This document shows positions 43,762-52,990 of a stretch of 59,467 bases of DNA, piece after piece. This DNA is from Flammeovirgaceae bacterium UBA5008 (lineage in GTDB: Bacteria > Bacteroidota > Bacteroidia > Cytophagales > Cyclobacteriaceae), in the NCBI GenBank assembly GCA_002398365.1, contig DGYK01000011.1:162965-222431 (forward strand). The letters are read 5' to 3'. Numbering within the stretch: position 1 is the first letter of the stretch; every line of letters starts with the position of its first letter. The position numbers were made by a program, and so were the translations under genes. The notes under the pieces are model-generated. The model searched no databases, was not told the DNA's origin, and saw only the letters and a program-made list of their open reading frames with translations.

Positions 43762-43795
43762 AAAAAAGAAAGGCCTCTTCTCGTTTGAAGGGGCC
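43762..43795 (-). terminator. minus-strand Rho-independent terminator
   Basis: A 9-bp stem (GGCCTCTTC/GAAGGGGCC, one wobble) around TCGTTT is followed on the minus strand by TTCTTTTTT. No minus-strand gene ends just upstream; the nearest is aspartokinase, which stops at 44339. It may end read-through from that gene across the phosphatase gene. Confidence 0.7.
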
Positions 43796-43881
43796 AGTCT
43801 TAACCAAAGGCGTACTATGTACTATGCATGAATAAATACAGGGCATTTATTTTTTGTAACCATCCAGTAGTAATTTTGTGT

Positions 43882-44373
43882 ATGGTAAAAGTATTATTTG
43901 TTTGTCTGGGAAATATTTGCCGCTCGCCACTGGCAGAAGCCGTTTTTCAACACCATTGCCGCCTATTGAATCGGGAAGACGATTTTTTGGCTGAATCCTG
44001 CGGCACTGCTAATTATCATGTGGGCGATCCCCCGGACCCGCGCACTATTCGCAACGCCCACAAAAATGGCGTTTCTATTCACCATGTAGGCAGGCAGCTT
44101 TCTATTCACGATTTAAAGGTGTTTGATCTCATTCTGGCAATGGATGAACAGAATTTTCAAAACATTCGCGGGCTGGATGTAAGCAACAAGTATTTGCACA
44201 AAATAAAAATGATGCGTGAATTTGATCCGGAAGGAACCGGCAATGTGCCCGATCCCTACTACGGTTCTGAAAAAGATTTTCAGGAGGTTTTTGATATCCT
44301 CCATCGCTCCACCCGAAATTTAATCGATCACCTGGCGGCTACTCTACCGGTTTCACCAACACCTGCAAAGTAG
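43882..44373 (+). CDS. low molecular weight protein-tyrosine phosphatase
   Basis: Start set at ATG 43882, giving the usual MVKVLFVCLGNICRSPLAE. The frame could extend to ATG 43828, but family members begin here. The 163-residue product has the CxxxxxRS phosphate loop CLGNICRS and the Asp general acid in VPDPYYGSEKDF. It dephosphorylates tyrosine residues, in bacteria often in capsule or exopolysaccharide control. A TAATTTTG motif at 43871 would make the transcript nearly leaderless if used. Its 3' end overlaps aspartokinase by 35 nt. Confidence 0.93.
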   Translation: MVKVLFVCLGNICRSPLAEAVFQHHCRLLNREDDFLAESCGTANYHVGDPPDPRTIRNAHKNGVSIHHVGRQLSIHDLKVFDLILAMDEQNFQNIRGLDVSNKYLHKIKMMREFDPEGTGNVPDPYYGSEKDFQEVFDILHRSTRNLIDHLAATLPVSPTPAK

Positions 44374-45583
44374 AACGTGATGATTGCTCCAGTAATACAC
44401 CCTTCATATTTCGGTAGTGTGTGGAAGTAGCTGCATCGTAATTCTTGATGGTAATCAGCGTCAGGTTGGCGTTGTAGTACACTTCAAAATTGCGACTGAG
44501 TTTCTCAATTAGCTTTAAAGCTTTGTCTTCTCGGTAGTCAATGCAAAATGAAAAAGAGATAGCCGAATTCTGCATGACATTCACCCGCAAGTTCAAATCT
44601 GTCAGCGCTTGAAAGATGATACCGATTTGCGTTTCATCTACGAACGTATAATCCGTTACCTTACACGACACAAGGCACTGATTTTCTTTATACACAATCA
44701 ACGGTGGCAGGCGATCTACTTTGCACTCGTGTATTTTGGTTCCGGGCAATTGCGGATCGAGAAAGCATTTTACATACAACGGAATTTTCTTATTCGCCAA
44801 TGGCTTGATCGTCTTTGGATGGATTACACTGGCACCGTAATAAGTCATTTCAGCGGCTTCTTTGTAAGGCAGTTCGTCAAACACAATGGCATTTGCAATT
44901 CGCTTGGGGTCGGCACTCATTACTCCGGGTACATCTTTCCAAATGGTCACGCTTTCTGCCAGAAGACACGATGCAAAAATCGCGGCTGTAAAATCCGAAC
45001 CTTCGCGCCCCAGCGTAGTGGTTTCGCCAGTAGGCGTGGAGCCGATAAATCCTTGCGTGATTAAAATTTCATTGGATCCAAATTTCAGTTGACTGATTCG
45101 TTGCTTGGTTTCGTTCCAATTCACTTTTCCTTCCCGAAAGGAGTTGTCGGTTTGAATAAATTTTCGTGCATCCACCCACTGAACTGAAAATCCTTTAGAT
45201 TGTAAAAAAGCGGCAATGATCTTCGAAGAAATGATTTCGCCAAAAGAAACGATACTGTCGTAAACCAAATCTCGCTCAGCCGTTTTTTGTGTGGCAAGTT
45301 GTAATTCACTGAAAAGGCCCGAAACTTCCTTTTCAACTTCGGCAGGCAATTTCAATTCCTGAATCAATTGAAGGTGATAGGTTTTGAGTGGTTGTATTTC
45401 GCTTTCTGCAGATGTTTTGGCGAGAGCGGCCGTTACAACCTGTTCCAACGCATCAGTGGTTTTACCCATGGCAGAAACCACTATCAATAAAGGTCTTTTG
45501 GCCTGAGAATGAATAATATGCGCTACCTGCTCAATGCGGTCGCTGCTTTTTAACGAAGCCCCTCCGAATTTAAAGATATTCAT
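44339..45583 (-). CDS. lysC: aspartate kinase, monofunctional
   Basis: The 414-residue product begins MNIFKFGGASLKSSDRIEQV, has the kinase motifs TTLGREGSDFTAAIFA and VWKDVPGVMSADP, and a C-terminal ACT-type regulatory part (TQIGIIFQALTDLNLRVNVM). It makes aspartyl phosphate, the first step to lysine, threonine and methionine. It lacks a fused homoserine dehydrogenase. It converges on and overlaps the phosphatase gene by 35 nt. Confidence 0.94.
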   Translation of the reverse strand: MNIFKFGGASLKSSDRIEQVAHIIHSQAKRPLLIVVSAMGKTTDALEQVVTAALAKTSAESEIQPLKTYHLQLIQELKLPAEVEKEVSGLFSELQLATQKTAERDLVYDSIVSFGEIISSKIIAAFLQSKGFSVQWVDARKFIQTDNSFREGKVNWNETKQRISQLKFGSNEILITQGFIGSTPTGETTTLGREGSDFTAAIFASCLLAESVTIWKDVPGVMSADPKRIANAIVFDELPYKEAAEMTYYGASVIHPKTIKPLANKKIPLYVKCFLDPQLPGTKIHECKVDRLPPLIVYKENQCLVSCKVTDYTFVDETQIGIIFQALTDLNLRVNVMQNSAISFSFCIDYREDKALKLIEKLSRNFEVYYNANLTLITIKNYDAATSTHYRNMKGVLLEQSSRSTLQVLVKPVE

Positions 45584-45613
45584 CTAAAATAGGTATTTCA
45601 AACGTTTGCAGAG

Positions 45614-45621
45614 TATATTTG
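45614..45621 (+). promoter_or_regulatory. promoter -7 motif for fbp
   Basis: TATATTTG fits TAnnTTTG, 41 nt before the ATG of fbp, within the region divergent from aspartokinase. Confidence 0.45.
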
Positions 45622-45662
45622 TGGCCGAAATTTAGTGATCAAAATCTGTTTATTTAGACTTT

Positions 45663-46652
45663 ATGGAAGCTTCTCGCATTGCATTGCCCATCGGCACCGC
45701 GTTGGATCGATTTATCAAGAACAATCAGGACCAATTTCAATATGCCAGTGGCGAACTCTCACAACTCCTCCGCGACATCGCCTTGGCTTCGAAGGTGGTA
45801 AACCGCGAAATCAATAAAGCTGGTTTGATTGATATCATGGGTGCAATGGGTTCTCAAAACTCTACAGGTGAACAACAACAGAAACTCGATGTATTGGCCA
45901 ACATTCGCTTTACACGGGCCCTCAGCAAAGGTGGTGAGGTGTGTGCGCTGATCAGCGAAGAAACCGAATCGTTTGTCGATTTGAATAATGAAGGCAACTA
46001 TGTGATCGCCATCGATCCGCTGGACGGCTCTTCCAATATTGACGTAAATGTTTCGATTGGAACGATCTTTTCCATTTACCGCAGAAAGAGCAAAGTAGGT
46101 GAACCGATCAATGAGCAAGATATTTTGCAGACAGGCGATGATCAGGTGGCAGCTGGATACATTTTGTATGGATCGTCCACCATGTTGGTTTATACCACTG
46201 GGCATGGTGTAAATGGATTTACCTACGAACCTACTTTGGGAGAGTATGTACTTTCGCACCCAGATATGACCATGCCGGAAAACGGAAAAATTTATTCCAT
46301 CAATGAAGGATCGGCCAATTCATTTTCTCCGGCTGTCAATGAGTATTTAAAATATTGCAAAGACAGTAACTACACTGCGCGCTACATCGGTTCGCTCGTA
46401 GCTGATTTCCATCGTAACATGTTGAAAGGTGGTATTTACATTTATCCCGCCACAGCAAAAGACCCGCACGGAAAACTCCGCTTGATGTACGAATGCAACG
46501 CGCTGGCATTTATTGCCGAACAAGCCGGAGGAATCGCTTCTGATGGCAAAGGAAGAATTATGGAAATTAAACCCAAAGACCTACACCAGCGCACCCCATT
46601 TTATGTAGGGTCGGTGAAGATGGTTGAAAAAGCAATCGGGTTTGTGAAGTAG
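45663..46652 (+). CDS. fbp: class I fructose-1,6-bisphosphatase
   Basis: The 329-residue product has the metal-binding motifs of class I FBPase: IDPLDGSSNIDVNVSIGTIF, GQNS-like MGSQNSTGEQQQ, ARYIGSLVADFHRNMLKGGI and KLRLMYECNALAFIAEQAGG. It makes fructose 6-phosphate in gluconeogenesis. It ends 3 nt before the convergent DUF5606 gene. Confidence 0.96.
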   Translation: MEASRIALPIGTALDRFIKNNQDQFQYASGELSQLLRDIALASKVVNREINKAGLIDIMGAMGSQNSTGEQQQKLDVLANIRFTRALSKGGEVCALISEETESFVDLNNEGNYVIAIDPLDGSSNIDVNVSIGTIFSIYRRKSKVGEPINEQDILQTGDDQVAAGYILYGSSTMLVYTTGHGVNGFTYEPTLGEYVLSHPDMTMPENGKIYSINEGSANSFSPAVNEYLKYCKDSNYTARYIGSLVADFHRNMLKGGIYIYPATAKDPHGKLRLMYECNALAFIAEQAGGIASDGKGRIMEIKPKDLHQRTPFYVGSVKMVEKAIGFVK

Positions 46653-46655
46653 CTT

Positions 46656-47078
46656 TTAGGCTTCTTTTTTCGCTTCCGCGGATGGCGTAAAAACTTCGGG
46701 AGCTAATTTGGTCAGGAGAAGATACCATTTCACCAGTTTCTTCATATCTGAAACGTATACACGCTCTTCATCAAACGTTGGAAGTACTGATTTTAAGAAA
46801 GCACGCAATGGAGCTGCATCTGACTCAGGTGTTACTCCCAATTCGTTGCCGTATTTATTTTTGATGGCGATAAGAACGGTTTCCAATGATTCGGTACCTT
46901 CTTTGGTTGTGGTGTAAATGGAGATTTCACTCAACAAAGACATGCGCTGATTGCCACCCACTACCAACTTGGTTTTCGCATCATCCAATGATTCCAGAAT
47001 CACTCCGGTTTTTCCCGGCTTGATGATTTTGAACAACCCACCTTTTCCACTTACCGATGCAATGTCTTTTAGCTCCAT
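46656..47078 (-). CDS. DUF5606 domain protein
   Basis: The 140-residue product matches DUF5606, widespread in Bacteroidota: LKDIASVSGKGGLFKIIKPG, VGGNQRMSLLSEISIYTT, and VYVSDMKKLVKWYLLL. The function is unknown. Its neighbour upstream is engB, and a TAGTTTTG promoter motif at 47099-47106 lies at the very end of engB. Confidence 0.88.
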   Translation of the reverse strand: MELKDIASVSGKGGLFKIIKPGKTGVILESLDDAKTKLVVGGNQRMSLLSEISIYTTTKEGTESLETVLIAIKNKYGNELGVTPESDAAPLRAFLKSVLPTFDEERVYVSDMKKLVKWYLLLTKLAPEVFTPSAEAKKEA

Positions 47079-47098
47079 TTGTTATTTTTTTGAGAGCG

Positions 47099-47106
47099 CA
47101 AAACTA
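47099..47106 (-). promoter_or_regulatory. promoter -7 motif for DUF5606 gene
   Basis: On the minus strand TAGTTTTG fits TAnnTTTG, 20 nt before the DUF5606 start and overlapping the engB stop, so the gene can be transcribed apart from engB. Confidence 0.45.
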
Positions 47107-47709
47107 AGCATTTTTTTGGCTATCAATAGCGGTTTGAATAAAGTCAAGCACCTTATCGCGACCAGACTTCTTAACGGCTGAAGTAATAAAAATAGGAGGG
47201 AGGTCTTCCCAGTGATTCAACAAAGTTTGTTCAATGCTTCTGCGGGATTTTTCCAACTCACTGTTTTTTAGCTTATCTGTTTTAGTGAGCAAGACGGCCA
47301 CCGGAAGTTGCTTAATGCCCATCCAGTTGATGAAATCGAGATCTATTTTTTGAACCTCATGCCGCGAATCGATCAGCACGAATGTGCAAAACAATTGCGC
47401 CCGGTTTTGCAAATACTCTTCAATCATCTTACCGAAGTTCCACCGTGCTTCCTGGCTAACGCGAGCAAATCCGTAACCCGGTAAATCCACCAAATGCCAC
47501 GCATTGTTAATCAGAAAGTGGTTGATTGTTTGGGTTTTACCCGGTGTTCCGGAAACTTTAGCTAAATCTTTGCGCTGCACCAGCATGTTGATCAATGATG
47601 ATTTGCCCACATTCGAGCGGCCGATAAAGGCAAATTCCGGCTTAGCCGATGGAGGGCATTTTTGGTAGTCGGTATTGCTTATCACGAACTCAGCCGACTT
47701 GATGATCAT
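47104..47709 (-). CDS. engB: ribosome biogenesis GTP-binding protein EngB (YihA/YsxC)
   Basis: The 201-residue product has GTPase motifs G1 IGRSNVGKSSLINML, G2/G3 PGKTQTINHFLINN and VDLPGYGFA, and G4 LLTKTDKL. The length is typical of EngB, an essential factor in 50S ribosome assembly. It is divergent from the PorE-like gene. Confidence 0.96.
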   Translation of the reverse strand: MIIKSAEFVISNTDYQKCPPSAKPEFAFIGRSNVGKSSLINMLVQRKDLAKVSGTPGKTQTINHFLINNAWHLVDLPGYGFARVSQEARWNFGKMIEEYLQNRAQLFCTFVLIDSRHEVQKIDLDFINWMGIKQLPVAVLLTKTDKLKNSELEKSRRSIEQTLLNHWEDLPPIFITSAVKKSGRDKVLDFIQTAIDSQKNA

Positions 47710-47862
47710 ATCTTAAAGTGTTAATTGAACCGCAAATTACTAATAATGTAAGATACGTGTTAGTTATGTTGTAAAATGAGCCCTTTACTTTTTAGAAGAA
47801 TTTGCTAAATTGCCTGTCTTGGAATCATTTTTTAAACAAGTGTATAAGCCATTTTTTGATAT

Positions 47863-49992
47863 ATGTATAACCTTTCAAGGGTACTGATCTTATTCAGTGC
47901 TTTCTCCCTCTTGGTTGGATTAAAAACGCTGCTTGCGCAAGAACAGGATAAAGAGCAGGCAAAAGTGTATATGGAACAGGCCGAGTTGATTCTTGCTGAA
48001 ACCAAAGCAGAAGACGATGCCCGAGACCTCATGGTAACTGCCGCCAACTACGATACTACATTCATTAAGGCCAACTTCGAAGCGGGACGATTGTACATGG
48101 CTACCGTAGGCAAGGAATTAGCTGTCAAGTATTTCTTGCGTGTTTATCGCCAAAATCCAGACTATCGTTTCGATTTGGAATATTGGATAGGATGGAGCTA
48201 TCATTTGGGCCTTCAGTTTGACAAGGCCATAACATACTACACCCTTTATAAAAACAAACTGGCTAAAAAAGGAAATTATCAGGGTAAGGATAAGGTTGAT
48301 ATGAAGGAGGTCGATCGCAAGATTTTAGAATGTAATAATGGTAAAGAATTTGTTGCGAGCCCAAAGCCTTTTTCAATTGTTAATTTGGGTAGAGAGATCA
48401 ATTCAGAGTTTGAAGACTACGCCCCGGTTTTGAATTCATCTGAAAATGAAATCATCTTTACTACGCGCAGGCGAGACGGCAACACGTATGAAAACGTGGC
48501 AGACGACAACAAGCCATATGAGGATATTTTTACTTCTACCAAAAACGGAGCCAACTGGCAACGTGCTAAGAACATTGGGCCATCCATTAATACCCGTTTT
48601 TTTGATTCCAACCTAGCCTTCTCTCCAGATGGCAACATGTTATTTATCTACAAAGATGAAGGTGCTGGTGACATTTTCTATAGCGAGCGGCAAAAAGATG
48701 GCTCATGGAGTCAGGTGGAAGCTTTGCCGGGCGTTATCAACTCATCCTATCGCGAATCATCGGTTTCTATTACTAAAGATGGAGAACATCTATTCTTTGC
48801 CAGCGAGCGCCCAGGTGGCTTCGGTGGATCGGACATTTATGTATGCACAAAAGACAGTCGTGGCGAATGGAGTAAAGTGAAAAACTTAGGACCCGGCATC
48901 AATACAGAATACGATGAAGATGGACCTTATATCGACTACGATGGAAAGACCCTTTACTTCAGCTCGATGGGTCGGAAAGGAATGGGTGGCTTTGATATTT
49001 TCAAATCAAATCTGATTAATCAAGATAAAAATGAGTGGAGTGAGCCTGAAAACATGGGCTATCCTATCAATACTCCAGATAACGATGTATTCATTTCTGG
49101 TACTAAGTCAGGTGATAAATGGTACTACTCTTCTGTTCGTGAAGATGGCTTGGGCTACTCAGATATTTACATGATCACACCTTCAAAAGAAGAACCGAAA
49201 ACACCTCCTGTAGCAGCAAAAGAGCCTGAGCCTGTAAAACCGGAACCTGTTGTAGAAATCCCCAAGGAGACCCCAAAAGAAACACCACCTGTAGTGACAA
49301 CTCCAGTGGAAGTGAAACCGGAGCCTAAACCTGAACCCAAGAAGCCTGAAAAACCAGCAATTATCCCAATTAAATATGTGGTAAAGGTGGTTGATGCAGA
49401 AAGCAAAAATCCATTGGAAGCCAAAGTGCGAATGCAAGGCTTGAAAGATAAAATCGTAGTTGGAGCGGTAGAGCAAGGTGGAGGCGTGATTGAGTTTACC
49501 ATTACATCCAGCGCAGCGAAAGAATACCGGCTTTCGGTTGAGCAAGAGGGTTATGTATTTCAAAACCTGACGGTGAAAGTGCCGGGTGCCACCACCAAAG
49601 AAAATACGATCACCAAAACTGTGGAGATGCGTAAGCTGGTAGTAGGTGTAGTATCTGTATTACGCAACATCTATTTTGATTTTGATAAGGCTACCTTCAA
49701 AACGGAATCCTACAGCGAATTGAATAAGTTGGAAACGATGATGAAACAGAACACCAACCTACAAGTAGAAATTGGTGGACATACCGATAGCGTGGGCGAT
49801 TATCTGACCAACAAAATTCTTTCGGAGCGCAGAGCCAATGCGGTGAAGAGTTTCCTCACTTCGAAAGGAATTGATACCAGACGCATCAAAACGGTAGGCT
49901 ATGGTGAAAGCAAACCCTTAGCCAGCAACGATGACGAGCTAGAAGGTCGCCAATTCAACCGCAGGGTAGAGTTTAAAGTGCTGAGCAATTAA
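47863..49992 (+). CDS. OmpA-family beta-propeller protein, PorE-like (type IX secretion)
   Basis: The 709-residue product has a signal peptide, TPR-like helices (about 25-150), PD40/WD40-like propeller blades (about 185-430: APVLNSSENEIIFTTRRRDG, NLAFSPDGNMLFIYKDEGAG, YIDYDGKTLYFSSMGRKGMG), a Pro/Lys/Glu-rich linker, a carboxypeptidase regulatory-like domain (about 495-590) and a C-terminal OmpA domain (IYFDFDKATF, then VEIGGHTDSVGDYLTN). This layout is that of PorE, a peptidoglycan-linked component of the type IX secretion machine. The adjacency of UbiE and PorT-like genes supports it. Confidence 0.85.
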   Translation: MYNLSRVLILFSAFSLLVGLKTLLAQEQDKEQAKVYMEQAELILAETKAEDDARDLMVTAANYDTTFIKANFEAGRLYMATVGKELAVKYFLRVYRQNPDYRFDLEYWIGWSYHLGLQFDKAITYYTLYKNKLAKKGNYQGKDKVDMKEVDRKILECNNGKEFVASPKPFSIVNLGREINSEFEDYAPVLNSSENEIIFTTRRRDGNTYENVADDNKPYEDIFTSTKNGANWQRAKNIGPSINTRFFDSNLAFSPDGNMLFIYKDEGAGDIFYSERQKDGSWSQVEALPGVINSSYRESSVSITKDGEHLFFASERPGGFGGSDIYVCTKDSRGEWSKVKNLGPGINTEYDEDGPYIDYDGKTLYFSSMGRKGMGGFDIFKSNLINQDKNEWSEPENMGYPINTPDNDVFISGTKSGDKWYYSSVREDGLGYSDIYMITPSKEEPKTPPVAAKEPEPVKPEPVVEIPKETPKETPPVVTTPVEVKPEPKPEPKKPEKPAIIPIKYVVKVVDAESKNPLEAKVRMQGLKDKIVVGAVEQGGGVIEFTITSSAAKEYRLSVEQEGYVFQNLTVKVPGATTKENTITKTVEMRKLVVGVVSVLRNIYFDFDKATFKTESYSELNKLETMMKQNTNLQVEIGGHTDSVGDYLTNKILSERRANAVKSFLTSKGIDTRRIKTVGYGESKPLASNDDELEGRQFNRRVEFKVLSN

Positions 49993-50053
49993 TAGGCAAA
50001 CAAAGCATACTTTTTACTGTTTAGGGTAGTTAGTTACTCTATACGAACTCTAT

Positions 50054-50061
50054 TATCTTTG
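50054..50061 (+). promoter_or_regulatory. promoter -7 motif for ubiE-porT-SDR unit
   Basis: TATCTTTG fits TAnnTTTG, 32 nt before the ubiE start, in the gap after the PorE-like gene. Confidence 0.5.
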
Positions 50062-50093
50062 TTTTTCATTTTTAATCCTTTAAAAGACAAGCT

Positions 50094-50816
50094 TTGGCGG
50101 TAGTTCCTTATAAAAACGATGTGGCAGGCAAGAAGCTGCAGGTAGCTAGAATGTTTGACACCATCAGCGGCAATTACGATTTCCTCAACCATTTTCTCAG
50201 CTTTGGTATTGATATCCACTGGCGCAAAAAGGCTGTGAAGATGCTGGTGAAAGACCAGCCCAAACTGATCTTAGATGTAGCTACCGGCACAGGCGACTTC
50301 GCCTTAGAGGCGCTCTCTCTAAAACCCTCAAAAATCATTGGTGTCGATATTTCCGAAGGAATGCTGGAAGTGGGGCGCAAGAAAATGAAGGAGAAGGGCG
50401 TTAGTGAAATAGTAGAAATGCGAACGGGCGATTCAGAAAATCTCCCCTTTCAGGAGAATATGTTTGATGCGATCATCGTTGCATTTGGTGTGCGCAATTT
50501 TGAAGATTTGAGAAAAGGTCTGGGTGAAATGTTGCGGGTGTTGAAGCCGGGAGGCAGGGTGGTGATTCTTGAGTTTTCCAAGCCGGTTTCATTTTGGTTT
50601 AAGCCATTGTATTCGTTTTACTTTAGATTTATTACTCCGACCATTGGTAAACTTTTTTCAAAAGATTCGCATGCGTATACTTACTTGCCCGAGTCGGTGA
50701 ACGCCTTTCCGGATGGAAAAGATTTTACGCGCATATTAGATGAATTGGGATATAAAAACACTTCATGCAAACCACTCACTTTTGGCATAAGCTCTTTGTA
50801 TTCAGGTACCAAGTAA
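50094..50816 (+). CDS. ubiE: demethylmenaquinone methyltransferase
   Basis: The frame starts with TTG 50094, and family members begin with the same VVPYK pattern, so TTG is accepted. The 240-residue product has the SAM-binding motif LDVATGTGDFALEAL, the UbiE signature FDTISGNYDFLNHFLSFGID and VLKPGGRVVILEFSKP. It makes menaquinone from demethylmenaquinone. It overlaps the PorT-like gene by 52 nt. Confidence 0.95.
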   Translation: MAVVPYKNDVAGKKLQVARMFDTISGNYDFLNHFLSFGIDIHWRKKAVKMLVKDQPKLILDVATGTGDFALEALSLKPSKIIGVDISEGMLEVGRKKMKEKGVSEIVEMRTGDSENLPFQENMFDAIIVAFGVRNFEDLRKGLGEMLRVLKPGGRVVILEFSKPVSFWFKPLYSFYFRFITPTIGKLFSKDSHAYTYLPESVNAFPDGKDFTRILDELGYKNTSCKPLTFGISSLYSGTK

Positions 50817-51499
50817 TCTTGCTGGCAAGTTTACTGGGCTCTCATGCATCCGAAGCACAAATATTCCGCTGGGCCCGTCAAAACAATCCCGACTACGATC
50901 AGCGCAAAATCAGTTATGGTTTTTCCATCGGGTTGCATACTTCCGGATACGAGGTCAATTATTCCAATCAATTCGTCACCAAAAATTTGGATACTGTTCA
51001 TTCGGTTCAGCCGCAATACATACCCGGCTTTTCGCTTGGCTTTTTGGTCAACTACCGGCTCAACGAGTTTCTGGATTTGCGATTGATGCCCAAGGCCGGG
51101 TTTTATTCACATCGAGTTACCTATTACTTTACGGATCGCAGAGTGCAATCGCAGCAGGTCGAAACCACGATGGTGGAGTTTCCGCTTTTGTTGAAATACA
51201 AATCCATGAGGCGAGGCAATGTGCGGATGTATATGGTGGGCGGTATTACACCGGCTATTGAGGCTTCCGGAAAAAATGATGTTCAAAACGCTTCCGATGC
51301 CATCCCCATTGTAAAAAGCAACATTAGTTTAGATGCCGGTATTGGTTTCGATTTTTATTTCCCATTGTTTAAGTTTTCGCCCGAAATCCGCTTTTCACGC
51401 GGAATTACTGATATGTTGGGCGATACACCCAGTATTTACAAGGATCCGATTTCGAGACTCAACACTAATACCATCGGTATCTACCTCATCTTCCAATAA
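50765..51499 (+). CDS. porT: PorT-like outer-membrane beta-barrel (type IX secretion)
   Basis: The 244-residue product has a signal peptide (VILLASLLGSHASEAQ) and a beta-barrel pattern: YGFSIGLHTSGYEVNYSNQF, FLDLRLMPKAGFYSHRVTYY, VEFPLLLKYKSMRRGNVRMY and the closing TNTIGIYLIFQ strand. PorT family proteins are required for type IX secretion. The position directly after ubiE, with an overlap of 52 nt, is common in this phylum as I recall it. I infer co-transcription with ubiE and the following SDR gene. Confidence 0.82.
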   Translation: MQTTHFWHKLFVFRYQVILLASLLGSHASEAQIFRWARQNNPDYDQRKISYGFSIGLHTSGYEVNYSNQFVTKNLDTVHSVQPQYIPGFSLGFLVNYRLNEFLDLRLMPKAGFYSHRVTYYFTDRRVQSQQVETTMVEFPLLLKYKSMRRGNVRMYMVGGITPAIEASGKNDVQNASDAIPIVKSNISLDAGIGFDFYFPLFKFSPEIRFSRGITDMLGDTPSIYKDPISRLNTNTIGIYLIFQ

Positions 51500-51514
51500 C
51501 CAACAGATTATTTT

Positions 51515-52279
51515 ATGAAGAACTACGAACGCATCGCACTGGTAACCGGTGCCACTTCTGGCATTGGCGAAGCTACCGCCCGCCTTTTGGCGCAAAATCA
51601 ATTTCAACTGATTCTTTGTGGCAGACGAAAAGATCGTTTGGAAAAACTTTCGGGTGAACTGGCGGCCCATACGCGTGTTTCGTCACTTTGTTTTGATGTG
51701 CGCAATCGCACTGAAGTAAATAAAGCCCTTGCATCCCTACCAGCCGAGTGGAAAGAAATTGACGTGCTGATCAACAACGCAGGGAATGCTCATGGTCTGG
51801 ATCCGGTGCAAACCGGAAGTGAAGACGATTGGGATGCGATGATAGATATCAATGTGAAAGGCTTGCTGTATGTATCCAAGCAGGTGATGGAGGGAATGAT
51901 TGCTCGCAAGAGTGGTCATATCATCAATCTAGGATCCATTGCCGGAAAGGAAGTCTACACCAATGGAAATGTGTATTGCGCCAGCAAGTTTGCCGTAGAT
52001 GCACTCACGAAAGGAATGCGCATGGATTTGAATCCATTTGGAATAAAAGTGACAGCCATTCATCCAGGTATGGTGGATACCGAGTTTTCGTTAGTGCGAT
52101 TTAAGGGTGACGAGGATCGGGCCAAAAAAGTATATCAGGGGCTCACACCGCTTTACGCGAATGACATTGCCGATACCATTTTATATGTTTTGACCCGACC
52201 GGCCCACGTAGTGATAGCGGATATGGTGGTGCTGCCGGTGGCGCAGGCAAGTGCAACAGTGGTGACGAGAAATGGGTGA
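51515..52279 (+). CDS. short-chain dehydrogenase/reductase (YdfG-like)
   Basis: The 254-residue product has the Rossmann glycine motif TGATSGIGEATARLL, NNAGNAHGL, the active-site Ser in LGSIAGKEVY and YCASKFAVDAL (Tyr-x-x-x-Lys). It resembles YdfG-type 3-hydroxy acid/serine dehydrogenases using NADP. It starts 15 nt after porT and ends before a terminator, so it is the last gene of the ubiE unit. Confidence 0.92.
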   Translation: MKNYERIALVTGATSGIGEATARLLAQNQFQLILCGRRKDRLEKLSGELAAHTRVSSLCFDVRNRTEVNKALASLPAEWKEIDVLINNAGNAHGLDPVQTGSEDDWDAMIDINVKGLLYVSKQVMEGMIARKSGHIINLGSIAGKEVYTNGNVYCASKFAVDALTKGMRMDLNPFGIKVTAIHPGMVDTEFSLVRFKGDEDRAKKVYQGLTPLYANDIADTILYVLTRPAHVVIADMVVLPVAQASATVVTRNG

Positions 52280-52283
52280 AAAT

Positions 52284-52311
52284 AAAAAAGCCCTCATTCG
52301 AGGGCTTTTTT
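52284..52311. terminator. bidirectional Rho-independent terminator
   Basis: The stem GCCCTC pairs with GAGGGC around ATTC, flanked by A- and T-runs. It ends the ubiE unit and the convergent lipoprotein gene. Confidence 0.88.
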
Positions 52312-52331
52312 AGAATATTGTTTTTTGAGTC

Positions 52332-52820
52332 TTATAAGCCAAATGTAAATACCCAAGCACCATTGGTTTGTTCAGTTCTACCTTGATTGGTATAACCGGC
52401 TCCGGTAAAAGTAAATCGAATTTCAAGGGTAGTGGTTGTTACCGTATACGTTACATCTAAAGGAGTGGTCAAAGCTAAATCTCGCTTAATCATTGTAAGC
52501 GGATCTGTTCCAAACTTCCAATCGCTGGTTCCTTTCCAAACACTGCCGCTGGGAGGGTTTCCAGTAGTGGTATAGGCGAAAGATGTCTGTCCTTTAGTTC
52601 CAGTAATGGTTAATTTAAATTGATCAGTACCAGTTACTTTGTAGAAGGCTGCCATGGTTGCACCATCCAAAGTTACTGCTGTCAACTTCCAAGTTTTGGT
52701 CAATTTAGTTAATTGTTGGTCAGTAATAGGCTCAGGTGTTGTTCCACCGCCTCCACAGCTTGAAAATGTAAACAGGGCTCCTACAGATACCATCAACACA
52801 AGTAATTTCAATGCTTTCAT
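52332..52820 (-). CDS. putative lipoprotein, lipocalin-like
   Basis: The 162-residue product has a lipobox-like end of its signal (VGALFTFSSCGGGG). The mature part is Thr-rich and beta-type (LTKTWKLTAVTLDGATMAAF, then YTVTTTTLEIRFTFTGAG), like small lipocalin-type lipoproteins of Bacteroidota. The function is unknown. It is probably attached to the outer membrane. Confidence 0.75.
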   Translation of the reverse strand: MKALKLLVLMVSVGALFTFSSCGGGGTTPEPITDQQLTKLTKTWKLTAVTLDGATMAAFYKVTGTDQFKLTITGTKGQTSFAYTTTGNPPSGSVWKGTSDWKFGTDPLTMIKRDLALTTPLDVTYTVTTTTLEIRFTFTGAGYTNQGRTEQTNGAWVFTFGL

Positions 52821-52990
52821 CAGATGCTATTTTTGGTTTTAATGATTTTCAATTCTGTTAACCTCTACTGAGGTGTATTTTCTTCAGTATGTGAAATTGA
52901 CCTCTAAACTTACTAAAATGAGTTTGTAAAAAAAAATGCGTTAGGCAGACTTAATTGTGTGTTAATGGCAAGTTGGAAAGGGATGTAACC

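Noticed and set aside
45759..46259. 166-codon minus-strand ORF inside fbp
   Set aside because: Lies entirely antisense to a strongly recognised gene; typical shadow frame. The same applies to frames at 44609-45064 and 49167-49563.
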